Position numbers and translations under genes: made by a program. Of a stretch of 64,000 nucleotides of DNA, positions 24,209 through 35,571 are shown piece after piece. Numbering within the stretch: the first letter of the stretch is position 1; each line of letters opens with the position of its first letter. Where the stretch lies: NCBI RefSeq assembly GCF_963169125.1, contig NC_084795.1, positions 96,529,411 through 96,593,410 of the forward strand, written 5' to 3'. This DNA is from Humulus lupulus (Eukaryota; Streptophyta; Magnoliopsida; Rosales; Cannabaceae). A model generated the notes under the pieces. It did no database searches and was not told the origin of the DNA. It was given only the letters and a program-made list of their open reading frames with translations.

Positions 24209-26216
24209 ATGTGATTTTGAGAATTCTGAGTTACTTTGAGAATTTTTTTTATTGAGATATTGGATTTAAGCATTTCAACTGATTTTCTGGGTTTTTTTAG
24301 TATTGTTGGATTAAAGAAGAACACATTTAAATGGATTTTTCTTTAATTTAATATTTTAAGACTTTATTTAAATTTGTATTTAATTAAAATGTTAGATTAT
24401 TTGATATTTTGTTTAAGTTTAAATTATAATCATATTTTAACCTTTTAAAATGATTTTTTTATGTTTTATAACATTAAATTAATTTTTTATTTAAATTATA
24501 CATATGACACTAACGTGGTAGTGTCACTCAATGCCCAAAGTGCCAAATCAACTTTTCATTAGCCACGTAGGATAAAAACTAATAAAAGTCCTATAACTCA
24601 ATAGTTGTTTGGATATATAGTATTTAAACTAAGGTTGAGTGTGTTGAATTTTAGTTTTATTTGTGATGGCCCACATGCTTTATGACCCAGAATTAAATCC
24701 TAGTCGCATTATCTATCCCAATGCTAAACCTACACAACAACATCTTCTCCTAGTTCAAAATTCACAAGTAATGTCAGGAAGAAAAAAGAACTAAACAAAC
24801 TTTTTACTCAAAATAACAATATTATGTACATATATATATTTATATGAATAGAAGACCTCATTTATCATCTTCCATGGAGGTGATGTGGTGGGCTCAATTT
24901 TTATGTAAAGAAAATTATAAATCACTTGTCTGGAGCTATTAAGTCATTAACACAAGAAGAAGATGAGTGGTAGTACTAATTTTACATTTTTACAAGTTTT
25001 TTCTAGTTGTGGGTTCTAAAATAGCATGTGCATATATAGCTGATTTCAAATCTCTGTATACTTCTCTTAAACTCTCCCTATTCTTGTCAAACTAATATGT
25101 TATTTGCTTTAAAGATAATGACAAAAACCAGTCCCTTTATTCTCGTCTATCCCATTAACCTAGTTGACAGTTGTTACCTGGTCTTCCTTGTAGATGTCGA
25201 TCAGTCATCGTCGTCGTTATCTACCATACCACAACCAACACACTTATCATTAGATAAAAAACACCCCTACCTATAAGGAGTAAAGCAACACCTGTATAAC
25301 CGAATTTTCCTATATATAAATATTTAACTAATTTGACGGTATAAAACTTTAGGAGAATTCTACTATACGGGCTTCACTTTGGTCTGTTTGAGAACTTTGG
25401 TCCGTTTGAGTAATGGTATTTTTCTAGCTTTTATCATTTATTCGACTTTACTTGTTAGGGTACATTGTATTTACTATATGTTTTAGTCTATTTAATTACT
25501 TTTTAGTGTTTGAGGAGCCCCACGTGCTATCTGAGAGAATAAGTAATGTTTTGTAAGAGTACAATGAACTACTTTACTCTTTTTCCTTGTGAAATATTTC
25601 ATTCGGTGCCCTGCTTTCCTACTTTCCAACCGAGAAAGGTGTGTTGTTGCACTTGAAAAATTGTTGATTTTTTTCTTCTGAAAAACTTGATGAAAAAAGC
25701 AAGAAAAACATCACTTACATCACACATGTTTACTTATATTGTAAATTATAATCAATCTCGTTGGATAATACTTCCATAAAATAATCCAAGTTGATATCAA
25801 TGGAAATCTCATATATCTATGCTAAAGTTCAGGTTCTTGATTGTATATTGAAAAATTCTGGTTTATATATATATACTAGAAAACATAACCGCACAACCTG
25901 AAATTTTTGTAATTATTAAAAAAATTATATTTTTAAATTTTATTAGGAAGATTATGTGGTAAATAGTATTTTTCACTCTATCCGTACAACATTTTTCTTA
26001 TATGGATACATAAACGCGTCTTGACCCCAATTTTTATTTTATGATTATGTTCATTGTATAACAAATAATAAAAATGTCAAAAACAAAGTTCAAACAACTT
26101 GGTGTACGCGTAATTTTATTAATATATTTATTATTATTATTATACACTTTGCATTATTTTTTTTTTTTATAAAAATCTAAATTATGTATAAATAAATTTA
26201 TATTTTTTGCAAGGGT

Positions 26217-26625
26217 TATCTTGGCCGATTATCGTTCATTTTTTAAAATTAATTTTTACACCTCCTGGTTTGTCAAAATGTTAAAAATATAAATAGATAG
26301 ATCGATTATTCTATTTGGACCGATTACCTGTTTTGAACTTATTTTTTAAAATTAACCATTGGACCATGTATGTATTCAAAATGTTCAAAATTCTTTATAA
26401 AAAGTAAATTATATATATGATATGTTTTGTGTAAAGGTTCGCACCATTTTGAACCTTCTTTTTAGCCGATTACCCGATTGGAACCTTTATTTTAAAAAAA
26501 ATTAACTTTTAGACCTCATGTTTTGTCAAAACGTTAAGAATATGAATATATAGATAGATTATTTTAACCACATGTATTTTGGTCGATTACTTATTTGGAT
26601 CCTTTATTTTTAAAATGGTAAAATA
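26217..26625. repeat. Degenerate tandem repeat, four units
   Basis: Four diverged copies begin near 26223, 26316, 26461 and 26575 with a motif close to ttggccgattacc, then a T/A-rich stretch with ttttaaaattaac and a segment like gtcaaaatgttaa. Unit length varies from about 95 to 145 bases. Confidence 0.65.
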
Positions 26626-26860
26626 AATTATTAAAAATTTATTGAATAAAGAGTTTGTATTGAATTTTCAGAAAAAATATTTGACTAAAATAGAGTAAAT
26701 CATAATATATTTTCTTTTATATAATTGTGTTGTAGTTTAATTTTTAAATCATTTAAATATATATATTTATATATGCACGCACGTTTCTTTTTAATTATAA
26801 TATTTTAAAAAAAAAATATCTCATTTAAAAAGACATTTAAATATCTCTATTTAAATTAGT

Positions 26861-26990
26861 TAATTAATTTATCATTATATGTATAGATGTTTAGAAACTA
26901 AGATAAAAGAAAATAAAATTAATAGTAATTAATTTATTATTATATATAGACAGATATTTAGACACTAAAATAAAGTAAAAGAGAGTTAAT
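26861..26990. repeat. 65-bp tandem duplication, diverged
   Basis: Two units (26861-26925 and 26926-26990) start taattaatttatyattatat and share a gatrtttagaaact-like middle. They differ at many positions, so the duplication is old. Confidence 0.6.
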
Positions 26991-27180
26991 TATTATTGTT
27001 ATTTTAAGAAATAGAATAAAAATATATTATTTTTAGAAAAAGTTGAATAAAAAAATGAGAAAAACTAAGAAAATAGATAGAGTGATTTAGAGGAATTTTA
27101 GAGTGCATTTATATAAATAAATAGATTTATATTATTTAAAAAACAAGAAAAACTAAGAAAACACATCATCTCATCGGGGC

Positions 27181-29481
27181 TGTAACGACCCAAAATCACT
27201 AATATGGCTTAAGAGTCTTGATTAGTGTGCCGGGAGGGCATAATTGGTTTATGTGTGAATTTATTAGTTTAATGCATGATTCTTTGATAAGCATGCTTGT
27301 ATGGTTATATGAATGTAAATGTGATTATATGCTATAATTGTGAGGACCGCATTATTATGTGGGTAAATCTGCAGCATGCGACTTGAGGCGATCCTAGGGA
27401 GCTAGTTAGCAGGAAAGTCACAACGGGACCTAATACTTGACTTGGAGCAAGTCAAGGGGCATTTCGGGTATTAGATGGTTATTTGAGTTATTGGGTTATG
27501 GAAATAAATAATTGGAGATATATTTGAGGTTAGGAAACTTAGGTGGGAATACTGGGGAATTTTACCATTTTGCCCTCGGGGACGTTTCCGGTACCCCAAG
27601 CCTCGGGATTGAATTAATTGCCTAAGGATAGACTAAGTAAAATATAGAACACGGTGGAAAGATTAAGAACTGACCTTCCCTCCTCTTCTCTTTCTCTCTC
27701 AAAGAAAACCACAAGGAACCAAGAGGAACTTGGCTGAAATTCAGAGAATTGGAGCTGTGATTTAGGAGATTAGCTTAAGGGTTAGCTGAGGATTCAATCA
27801 AGAATTAACGTAAGCCATAAGTTTTATGCATGGTGGTTAAATTATGTGGTTATGGCTGTGTTTTGAGGTGTTTATGGATTTTGACATTGAAGGACTGAAT
27901 TGAAGCTTGGAACTTGGGAGTTAGCTCAGAAAATTCTTAGAGGATTGATTCATCAGTGAAGGTAAGCTCGAATTTAAGGTCTAATGTCTGAATTTTAGTG
28001 TTTTCTTGACTGGTTTTGAAGTTCTTGAGTGTGTGGGTTTCAAAAATTAAATTGGTGTTTTGATGAGTTTTTAGATTAGGTTTCTGCTGGCTTAAGCCTC
28101 TGAAATCATGCACGAATGTTGGTTATAATTGGAGTATTATTGGGATGGTTATGTGAGATTTTGAGTGAGGTTTGAGAGTAAAAATGGAGGTTTTTCTGGG
28201 TTCAAAGGGGTCGGGCCGTGGCATAGTTCTTGGTGTGCCGCGACCCTCTGAAGCTGATGAATGCTGGAGAAGGAGGGTGGGTCGCGGCATGGGGCATGTA
28301 GGACCGCGGCCCGTGTCTGATTTTGGGCGAGGATGAGCCTCTGGTTGGGGCCATGCTGTGGCATAGGGAGCTTGAGCCGCGACCCTTAAGGAAATTTGGG
28401 TTTTTGGGATTTTAAGCATGGGAATTTAACCTAGGATGCTCGGGATCGAATCTACTACCGTGTTTGGTGGAATTCGATGTTCCGGGGACTAGAACCTTAT
28501 CTAGAAGTATTTTTACAATTATTAATGGTATCCCTTATCTTGGTTGTGACTAGGTACTAAGCTAGGGCTCAGGAAACAAATTGTGCTCAAGAGGCATCTC
28601 TCGTAATCAGTATACTTGGAAACTAAAGGTAGGAAAACTGCACCCGGTTGTGACTTGATAATGGGACTAAGGGCTCCCTATTTTGTATGCTTATTGAAGG
28701 ATGGTATTATGCCATGCTAATAGTAAACAAACGACCTAAGAGTGCCAGAGTTTACATTGGCGCATAGGGCGCGGCTCAGCCACTGGTAGCTGAGGACAAC
28801 TTGTTATGCACTGAGCTCGGTTTAAGCGGACCGGAGTCAGTGGGATATTCAGAGGGTGCGACCTAAGGGTGTCAATCCTGATTATCGAGTGATTTGATTA
28901 TTATTATTATTGATTGGTGGATTTGTCATACTGAATAGCTAAGTGCTGGTTTGTTGATTCTTTGCTTATGTTTATGGATTATGTAATTAGTGTGGTACGC
29001 TAAGTGTAAGAACATGCTTTAAGGATTATTCAGTTGATATCATGGTTTGTACTATAATGTTATGTTTTCTTGCTGGGCCTTGGCTCACGGGTGCTACGTG
29101 GTGCAGGTAAAGGCAAGGGAAAGCTTGATCATCCCTGATTCGAAGAGCTCTGAGAGTAGAATGTACATGATCATCTGCTCAGCCACCACGGTTGAGGGGG
29201 AGACAGGAATAGGAAAACCATAAATGTCTGTTTTGCCCTTAGAGTGACTAGTGGTTGTTTATACTCTGGAAATTTTGTAAACTAACTTTTAAACGCTGTT
29301 TCTTTTGGGATCCCTTGTGTAAAATGTTTAATTTATGAAATGTATCTTTTGAGACCAAAACCTTTTAACCCTAGCGCATTGATGGTTTCAGTGACACGTT
29401 TTTAACTAATTGACTTGATTAGCAAGTCCTGCACCTTTATAAATACACAGTGTAGCGGTCTTAGCTATCCAGGGCATTACA
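27181..29481 (+). mobile_element. Solo LTR, Tekay/Del-like chromovirus type
   Basis: This 2301-bp block starts TGTAACGACCCAAAATC, ends GGGCATTACA, and is flanked by exact 5-bp duplicates GGGGC (27176-27180 and 29482-29486). The terminal TGTAA/TTACA are inverted repeats. There is no internal coding region, primer-binding site or second LTR, so it is a solo LTR left by LTR-LTR recombination. The start and the stretch ggctcacgggtgctacgtgg near 29084 recall LTRs of plant Tekay/Del chromoviruses; that family call is from memory of style. ORFs inside it are not meaningful. Confidence 0.85.
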
Positions 29482-29486
29482 GGGGC

Positions 29487-29993
29487 TCTCATTTATATAA
29501 ATATATAGATTTATAATGTTTTAAAAAAAGAATACAATATGAGTAAGAAAATTATAATTTTTTTTATAATGATAGAAAATTATAACTTTTGTAGACACTT
29601 AGTAATTCTTCCACTTTTCTTTACTATTATATATGTTTGTACAATTCACCCGAAATTATATATAAAATATAAATTTGATAAACTCAAAAAAAATATATAT
29701 ATAACTATTGGGCAAGATTGAGTTAAATCAATCATCATAAGAAAAAAAATATTAATATATGGAAAAATTACAAATCAAAGTCAATGAAGGGTTTATTTAT
29801 AGCATAAAAGTATAACCCCACAATGATTTGTAAACCATGTGGGACTATAAGGATTTTTGAAATGATTAATTAATCCTTTTTTTTAAATAAAAAAATTAGA
29901 AAAACCACAAATTATGAGAAAATAGATAAATAAAATATTATTGATTCTAGGAAGCCACATCACCTTCATATAGCTCTCCTTTATATATATATA
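29487..29993. other. AT-rich flank before E3
   Basis: This is AT-rich DNA with poly-A and TA runs. It shows no gene and no repeat boundary apart from the TA microsatellite in which E3 inserted. Confidence 0.5.
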
Positions 29994-30124
29994 TATATTG
30001 TTATCCAAAAAACAGGCACGAATGACGTGGCAAGTGATTTTTGGACACGTGGCTGACACCTGGCGGAATTATGCTAAGGTATCGACCAGTATAGACATTA
30101 CAAGCAAAAAGCAGTTGAAGTTTA

Positions 30125-30147
30125 CCTGCGACCAGTATGGTCGCAGG
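30125..30147. promoter_or_regulatory. Perfect hairpin in E3 LTR U3
   Basis: Arms CCTGCGACCA and TGGTCGCAGG surround a 3-base loop GTA, giving a 10-bp perfect stem about 130 bases upstream of the TATA box. The same hairpin is intact in the 3' LTR (40832-40854), and a related one sits in the E2 LTRs. It could be a protein-binding palindrome or an RNA structure; the role is inferred. Confidence 0.6.
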
Positions 30148-30275
30148 TTCCGCGTGTCTCACGATAATTTTATAAAGATCTTAGTCAATCCCGAGATTGA
30201 CTCCCATGATTTTCTGAGTATCCGATTATTTAGGAAAGAATATCTGTAACAAATTAATGTAATCCCCATTGAGCC

Positions 30276-30283
30276 TATAAATA
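30276..30283 (+). promoter_or_regulatory. TATA box in E3 LTR
   Basis: The sequence tataaata in gagcctataaatag is the likely core promoter of the E3 genomic RNA. It is conserved at 40983-40990 in the 3' LTR, which could drive transcription into the flank. Confidence 0.75.
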
Positions 30284-30592
30284 GAGAAAGGTAGCTCAAG
30301 GAAGGGACTTTTGGCTTTCGAATTATCTGAGATTACAGTGATCGTATTTGAGAGATTGTTTTGTTCTTCAGAGGTTGGTGAAACTCATTGAACCCTAGTT
30401 CTTTGATCACTCCTTTGAATACTATATCAATAAAAGTTAAAGTGGACGTAGGTCTTTACCAGATTCTAGGGCCGAACCACTATAAACTCTTGTCTTCTTT
30501 ATTGTTTTTGTCGTCACATTCATTTCAACGCATTTGTCCACATCAAGCATATTTGACTCCGTGTCAGTTGACCAAAATCAGGGTCAACATTC

Positions 30593-30610
30593 TGGTGCTT
30601 TCATTGAGAG
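30593..30610 (+). other. E3 primer-binding site
   Basis: TGGTGCTTTCATTGAGAG lies three bases after the 5' LTR end, matching E1 exactly and E2 with one difference. The complementary tRNA is not identified here. Confidence 0.75.
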
Positions 30611-30636
30611 CTTGACACAATATCGTTGAAATATCA

Positions 30637-31620
30637 ATGGCGAAAACTACCAAGAAGACTGGACAGGAGGCTGGCTTTGCACCATCTCACCCGCCTCCTC
30701 CTCCTCCAAACGTGACTGAGTATGAGCCACATTTGGAATTCGAAGAGGAAGAAATGGATTCCGAGACACTGAGGAATACCCTGGGGGTATTGCAAGATGA
30801 ACTGGCCAATCTGAGGGCCAGCCAGGAAAGTGCTGCCGAAATCATGGCGCGACAGCAACAAGAGATTGAACGACAGCGCCTGGAACTGAGTGAAAGGCAG
30901 GCGGAGATGGACTGTCGCCAGAGGGAGGCCATGGAAGCCCTCGAAGCAGCCCTACAGCTGGCTAGGAACCAGGCTGCACCTGCCTCGCAGCCTGATCAAC
31001 CTTTGAATGGGTCGCCCCAGAGGGGTCCTAATCCTAGCCCGCCTATCCAGCCCTCGAGCCCCCAAAGGCTCGAGCAGCCACCGGTGCCTCAGGACGATGT
31101 CCCGCTGAGGGACCCTGAGGGACAGCCTCTATCCCAAGCTGGTTGCTACAATCCCCCGCAACAAAGGCAGAATAGGGCTGGGCAGACGCCTCGCAGTCCT
31201 AGATGCCATAGGGGCGATGAGCCAAACCCTCCAAGCAGAGGACAGCGTCCTCCTGGTAACAGAAGGAACTCAGAGTCAGGCTCTGCGGTCCGAGGCCCCC
31301 CACGGTATGATAATGCCCGGGGACCTACCGACCAACGCAGGCCACCCTCTAACGCTCGCAAGGTTCCAACCCGAGAAGGCAACCGAGGGAACAGTCAATC
31401 CCACCATAGCCAACCAAGGTTCAGAGATGGCCATGGTTATAACGAGGCCGACTCAGGCAGAGGAAACGCCGGTTGGAGGAATGAAGAAAGAGGTGGGGGC
31501 ATGAGCCTACCACCTAGGGATGACCAACCCGAAAGACGGGACGCTGATGGTAGCCCAGACAAAATAACTTCTTCAATCGGCTCGGAGCTAGCGAGCAGCG
31601 GAGGAGAGATGAGGATTTGA
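30637..31620 (+). pseudogene. E3 gag N-terminal part
   Basis: The ATG at 30637 starts a 327-codon frame. It has a short basic start (MAKTTKKTGQEAG), then an acidic coiled-coil segment (GVLQDELANLRASQESAAEI, followed by Gln/Glu/Arg heptads) and a long Pro/Arg/Gly/Ser-rich disordered linker. It ends at a TGA at 31618-31620; the next gag segment (from 31733) is in a different frame, so a frameshift of one or two bases lies near 31590-31730. E2 aligns across the break, which shows that the two parts belong together. Confidence 0.8.
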
Positions 31621-31732
31621 GAGACGTACTTAATGATCGTCGGGAGCAGCACGACGAGTACGTCCCCCAGCACCAGAGGCCCTGGCGATTCTTGGCGCCG
31701 TATAGGCCCAGATTGATGCCCTCAACCAGGCA

Positions 31733-33571
31733 GTGCAGCAGCTAGTCGGGGGAAGAACTTCTTATATCGACCACGATAGGAGAAAGGGCACTCCTTTCGT
31801 CCAAAGGATAATTATGGCAGAAACTCCTAGCAAGTTTAAGATGCCTACGCTTCCGAACTTTGACGGGTATGGTGACCCGGTATCTCATGTCAACAAGTTT
31901 GAGATACAAATGGACATTCAGAAAGTGTCCAAAGACGCTCGGTGCAGGATCTTCCCTGCAACACTTTCTGATGCCGCACAGGAAGGATTTTTCAAATTCC
32001 CTCCTGCATGTATAGTTTCCTGGGAAATGTTCGTGAAGGAATTTTACGGACAGTTCTATGCGGGTCGTGTGCACCCGACTAAGGCAAATCAGCTGGTCGA
32101 AATACGCCAGCAAGACGGAGAGCCACTGAAGGACTACGTCCAGCGTTTTATGCGAGCAGCTGCTGGGGCGAAAACAGTGGGAGACAAAGGCAAGATGATG
32201 GCCATAACCGCAGGGGTTAAGCGCCGCACGCCTCTCTGGGACAACCTCAGAAAACATGGAGTTAGAACTACCCAGGAATTTTTGGATCGATCTGATCGAT
32301 ATATCAAGCTCGAGGATGCCATCACCAATGAAGGGAAGCCCCCAGGAAAGGACAAGGGGATAGCCGAGCCCGCCAAAGCTGCCAATGGGTCGAAGCCCAA
32401 CGGCAACGACAAAGGTAACGGGAATGGCAATGGCAATGGCAAGAATGGGGGGAAACGGCCGCACAATGAGCCTTCCACCTCTGACAATAAACGAGCCAAG
32501 GGTCATCATTATGAACCTCGGTTCACTAACTACACTGCCCTTATTGAATCTCGGGGAGAGGTTTATCAGGCCACAAGTTCTAGTGTGCCTTATAAGAAAC
32601 CTGCCCCCATTCGGAAGGATATTTCGAGAAGAGATACTACCAAGTTCTGTCATTATCATAACGACTACGGACATGATACCAACGAATGCAACCAACCGAA
32701 GGATGAGATCGAGTTCCTTATTAGACAAGGACACTTGAGAAGGTATATACGGACCTCGGGAAATTCCCAACGAGAAGCTCCAGGTGGCAACGAGCAAGCG
32801 CCCACGCGCCAACGCTCGCCGCCTTTGCAGCCTGATCCCGTAACTAGCACATTGTTAACCATCTGTGGAGGCCCGCACCTCATGGGAAACAACGGAAAGG
32901 CCAGAGAACGATATGCTTGGACTTTGCGCCACGACCAGGACATCGAGATGATGACTGTGGATGACCGCGCACCAAAAAAGGCTCGGTCAGAAGAGGGCGA
33001 AATAACCTTCTCTGATAGCGACGCCCAACATGTCTGGTTTCCACATTCCGATCCGCTGGTCATGGATAATCAAATGGCCAATATGATGGTGAAAAGAGTG
33101 CTAGTTGACACAGGAAGTTCAGTGAACATCCTGTATAAATCTTCTCTAGAACGCATGAAGTTGTCCGTTAAAGACTTGGAGCCCTGCAACCAAACAATAT
33201 ACGACTTCTCTGGTGAAGGACTCGCCCCAGCGGGGTCAATCAGACTTCCAGTGACTGCAGGTATAGCGCCTGCTACCAGGACATTACTCGCTACTTTCAT
33301 AGCAGTCGATTGTCCTTCGGCGTACAATGCGGTCATTGGAAGGCCTATACTGGTTGATCTTCGAGTCGTCACCTCAGTATGGCACTTAGCCATGAAATTC
33401 CCAACAGACATAGGGGTAGGACGCGTGTTGGGAAACCAGAGGGAGGCTAGGGAGTGTTACAACGCCTCAGTCATGAAGGCGAAGAAGGGAACGTCAAAGA
33501 GCCCTCCCCTAGATAGGTTGCATATGGCTATTGATACACAAGCCCAATCCGGTGATGAAGTCACCAAATAG
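31733..33571 (+). pseudogene. E3 gag core, zinc knuckle and protease
   Basis: This 612-codon segment holds the retrotransposon gag domain (residues about 40-165, NKFEIQMDIQKVSKDARCRI), a Lys/Asn/Gly-rich stretch, the CxxHxxxxHxxxxC knuckle (CHYHNDYGHDTNEC, near 305) and an aspartic protease with an intact DTGSS near residue 460 (around 33110). It ends in a TAG at 33569-33571; the RT frame begins downstream in the same frame, so the stop is premature within a longer gag-pol. Confidence 0.88.
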
Positions 33572-34984
33572 GGTGTTGCTCAAAGTGAGGATAGAGATTT
33601 AAATCCTTGCTTTGGGGATTTTGAGGAAAATGTTGGACCCATCGAGGACCTGGAAGAGGTCCAACTTGACGAAGAAGACCCGACCAGATTCGTGAAGGTC
33701 GGGAAAAACTTAGAGCCAACCACGAAGCATGCACTGGTGGAGTTTTTGCGAAAGAACCAGGAAGTCTTTGCCTGGTCACATAAAGACATGGCTGGGATAG
33801 ATCCTGCAGTTATCAGCCATGTCCTGAACATAGACAAGAGTTTTCCACCTGTGCAACAGAAAAGAAGGCTGCTCGATAAGGACAGATCGAGAGCCTTAAA
33901 AGAAGAAGTCGATAGGCTGAAGGAGAATGGGTTCATCTGGGTGGTGTTTTACCCATCGTGGGTCTCTAATCCGGTACTGGTTCCCAAGCCTAACAGCAAA
34001 TGGCGAACCTGTGTGGATTTCCCAGACCTCAATAAAGCCTGCCCAAAGGATTGCTTCCCACTCCCAAGGATCGACCAGCTGGTCGATGCTACTGCAGGAC
34101 ATGAGATCCTCTCCTTCATGGATGCATACTCAGGATACAATCAGATTAGTATGCATCCCCCTGATGAGGATCACACCAGCTTTCAAACCGATACGAGATT
34201 ATACTGTTATAAAGTGATCCCCTTCGGACTGAAAAACGCAGGTGCGACTTACCAGCGATTGGTTAAACACATGTTTAAAGACTTGATCGGAGTAAACATG
34301 GAGGTGTACGTGGACGACATGCTGGTAAAGTCGAAAAAAGCAGAAGGACATGTGAAGTATTTACAAGAGTGTTTCGATGTATTGAACAAGTACCAGATGA
34401 AACTAAATCCTCTTAAATGTTCCTTCGGAGTTGGATTAGGGAAATTTTTGGGGTTCATTGTTAATATAAGAGGAATCGAGGCCAACCTTGACAAAATAAA
34501 AGCCCTGATCGACATGAAATCGCCAGAAAAAATCAAGGATGTACAAAGTTTAACTGGAAGAATCGTCGCCCTAAGTAGATTCATTTCCAAGTCGACGGAT
34601 AAATGCGTCCCTTTCTTCAATCTACTTAGGGGCAATAAGAAATTTGAATGGACAGGAGACTGCGAACAGGCTTTTCAAGCCTTAAAAGCCCATATGGCAC
34701 AACCTCCTATTTTATCAAAGCCTATCAAAGGAGAAACTTTGTTCATCTACCTGGCAATCACCGAAGTTGCTGCTAGTGCGATACTAGTACGAGAGGAAGA
34801 AGGCATACAAAAGGCGGTTTACTATGTAATCAAAAGGCTAATCGGAGCAGAACTGAGGTATCCTCCCATTGAAAGGTTAGCTTATTGTTTAATCTTGGCC
34901 TCAAGGAAGCTACGTCCTTACTTCTAAGCCCATCCCATTACGGTTTTAACTGACCAGCCTCTTCGGCAAGTCCTCCAAAAACTA
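33572..34984 (+). pseudogene. E3 reverse transcriptase and native RNase H
   Basis: The open part 33692-34927 encodes RT with all core motifs: VQQKRRLLDKDR, the [13 protein letters not shown] region, [25 protein letters not shown] and catalytic YVDDML at 34307-34324. The native gypsy RNase H (LFIYLAITEVAASAILV and LIGAELRYPPIERLAYC) follows. A TAA at 34925-34927 replaces the Gln codon present in E2 (RPYFQAHP), and a short deletion plus frameshift follows near 34983. Most of the protein is otherwise well preserved. Confidence 0.9.
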
Positions 34985-35571
34985 GACTAGGGCAGTTCAA
35001 TATTACATATTCACCACAAGCAGCAGTAAAGGGACAAGTCTTGGCAGATCTTATTGCAGAGTTCACTGAGCTCCTAGACAACGAGAGGTGCGAAAAACCT
35101 AGTGCGCCTGAGCCCCAAGATGAAGTTCCTTCGTGGAAGTTATTCACGGATGGATCGTCCAAGGAATCTCACGCAGGAGCAGGAGTGATTTTGATAACGC
35201 CGGAAGGGCATCGATTTCACTGCGCCATTACGTTCGACTTCACAGCGTCAAATAATGAAGCTGAATACGAAGCACTCCTCGCTGGACTAAGACTAGCAAA
35301 GGACATGAGTATAAAGGTGATGGATATTTACAGTGACTCACAGTTGGTAGTGAATCAGGTTCTAGGGGAATATCAAGCACGAGGCCTCAAAATGGTAGCC
35401 TACTTGAACAAAACTAAAGATTTGTTGGCCCAATTCAAGAAGTATACCCTCCAGCAAATACCTTGGGATCAGAATTCGAACGCAGATGCCTTAGCCAAAC
35501 TCGCAAGCGCGAAAGATGCTGACACTTTGAATATTGTGCCAGTAGAACGATTGAGCGAGCCGAGCATATGA
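34985..35571 (+). pseudogene. E3 second (Tat-type) RNase H
   Basis: In the frame from about 35041, this domain shows TDGSSKESHAGAGVIL (first Asp), NNEAEYEALLAGL (Glu), DIYSDSQLVVNQV (Asp) and NSNADALAKLA (last Asp), so all four active-site acids are visible. The link to the native RNase H is damaged by a deletion of roughly 30 bases relative to E2 near 34983. A TGA at 35569-35571 separates it from integrase. Confidence 0.88.

Larger units (their letters stand above)
24214..27180. other. AT-rich intergenic DNA
   Basis: I see no ORF of note, no RNA gene and no clear transposon ends in this stretch. It is rich in A/T runs and simple repeats and holds two degenerate tandem arrays (26217-26625 and 26861-26990). 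It is probably old, decayed repeat DNA. Confidence 0.5.
29999..30589 (+). repeat. E3 5' LTR
   Basis: It begins TGTTATCC and ends GGGTCAACA. It contains a perfect U3 hairpin at 30125-30147 and a TATA box at 30276-30283. The partner is 40706-41296. Confidence 0.95.

Noticed and set aside
24214..27180. Possible host gene in the AT-rich stretch
   Set aside because: No ORF, splice pattern or domain could be supported in either strand.
28123..28419. Small minus-strand ORF (98 codons) in the solo LTR
   Set aside because: It lies wholly in noncoding LTR sequence, and has no conserved motif or splice context.
31742..32812. 356-codon minus-strand ORF over E3 gag
   Set aside because: It lies opposite a well recognised gag frame with a zinc knuckle; the same antisense frame is not kept open in E2.
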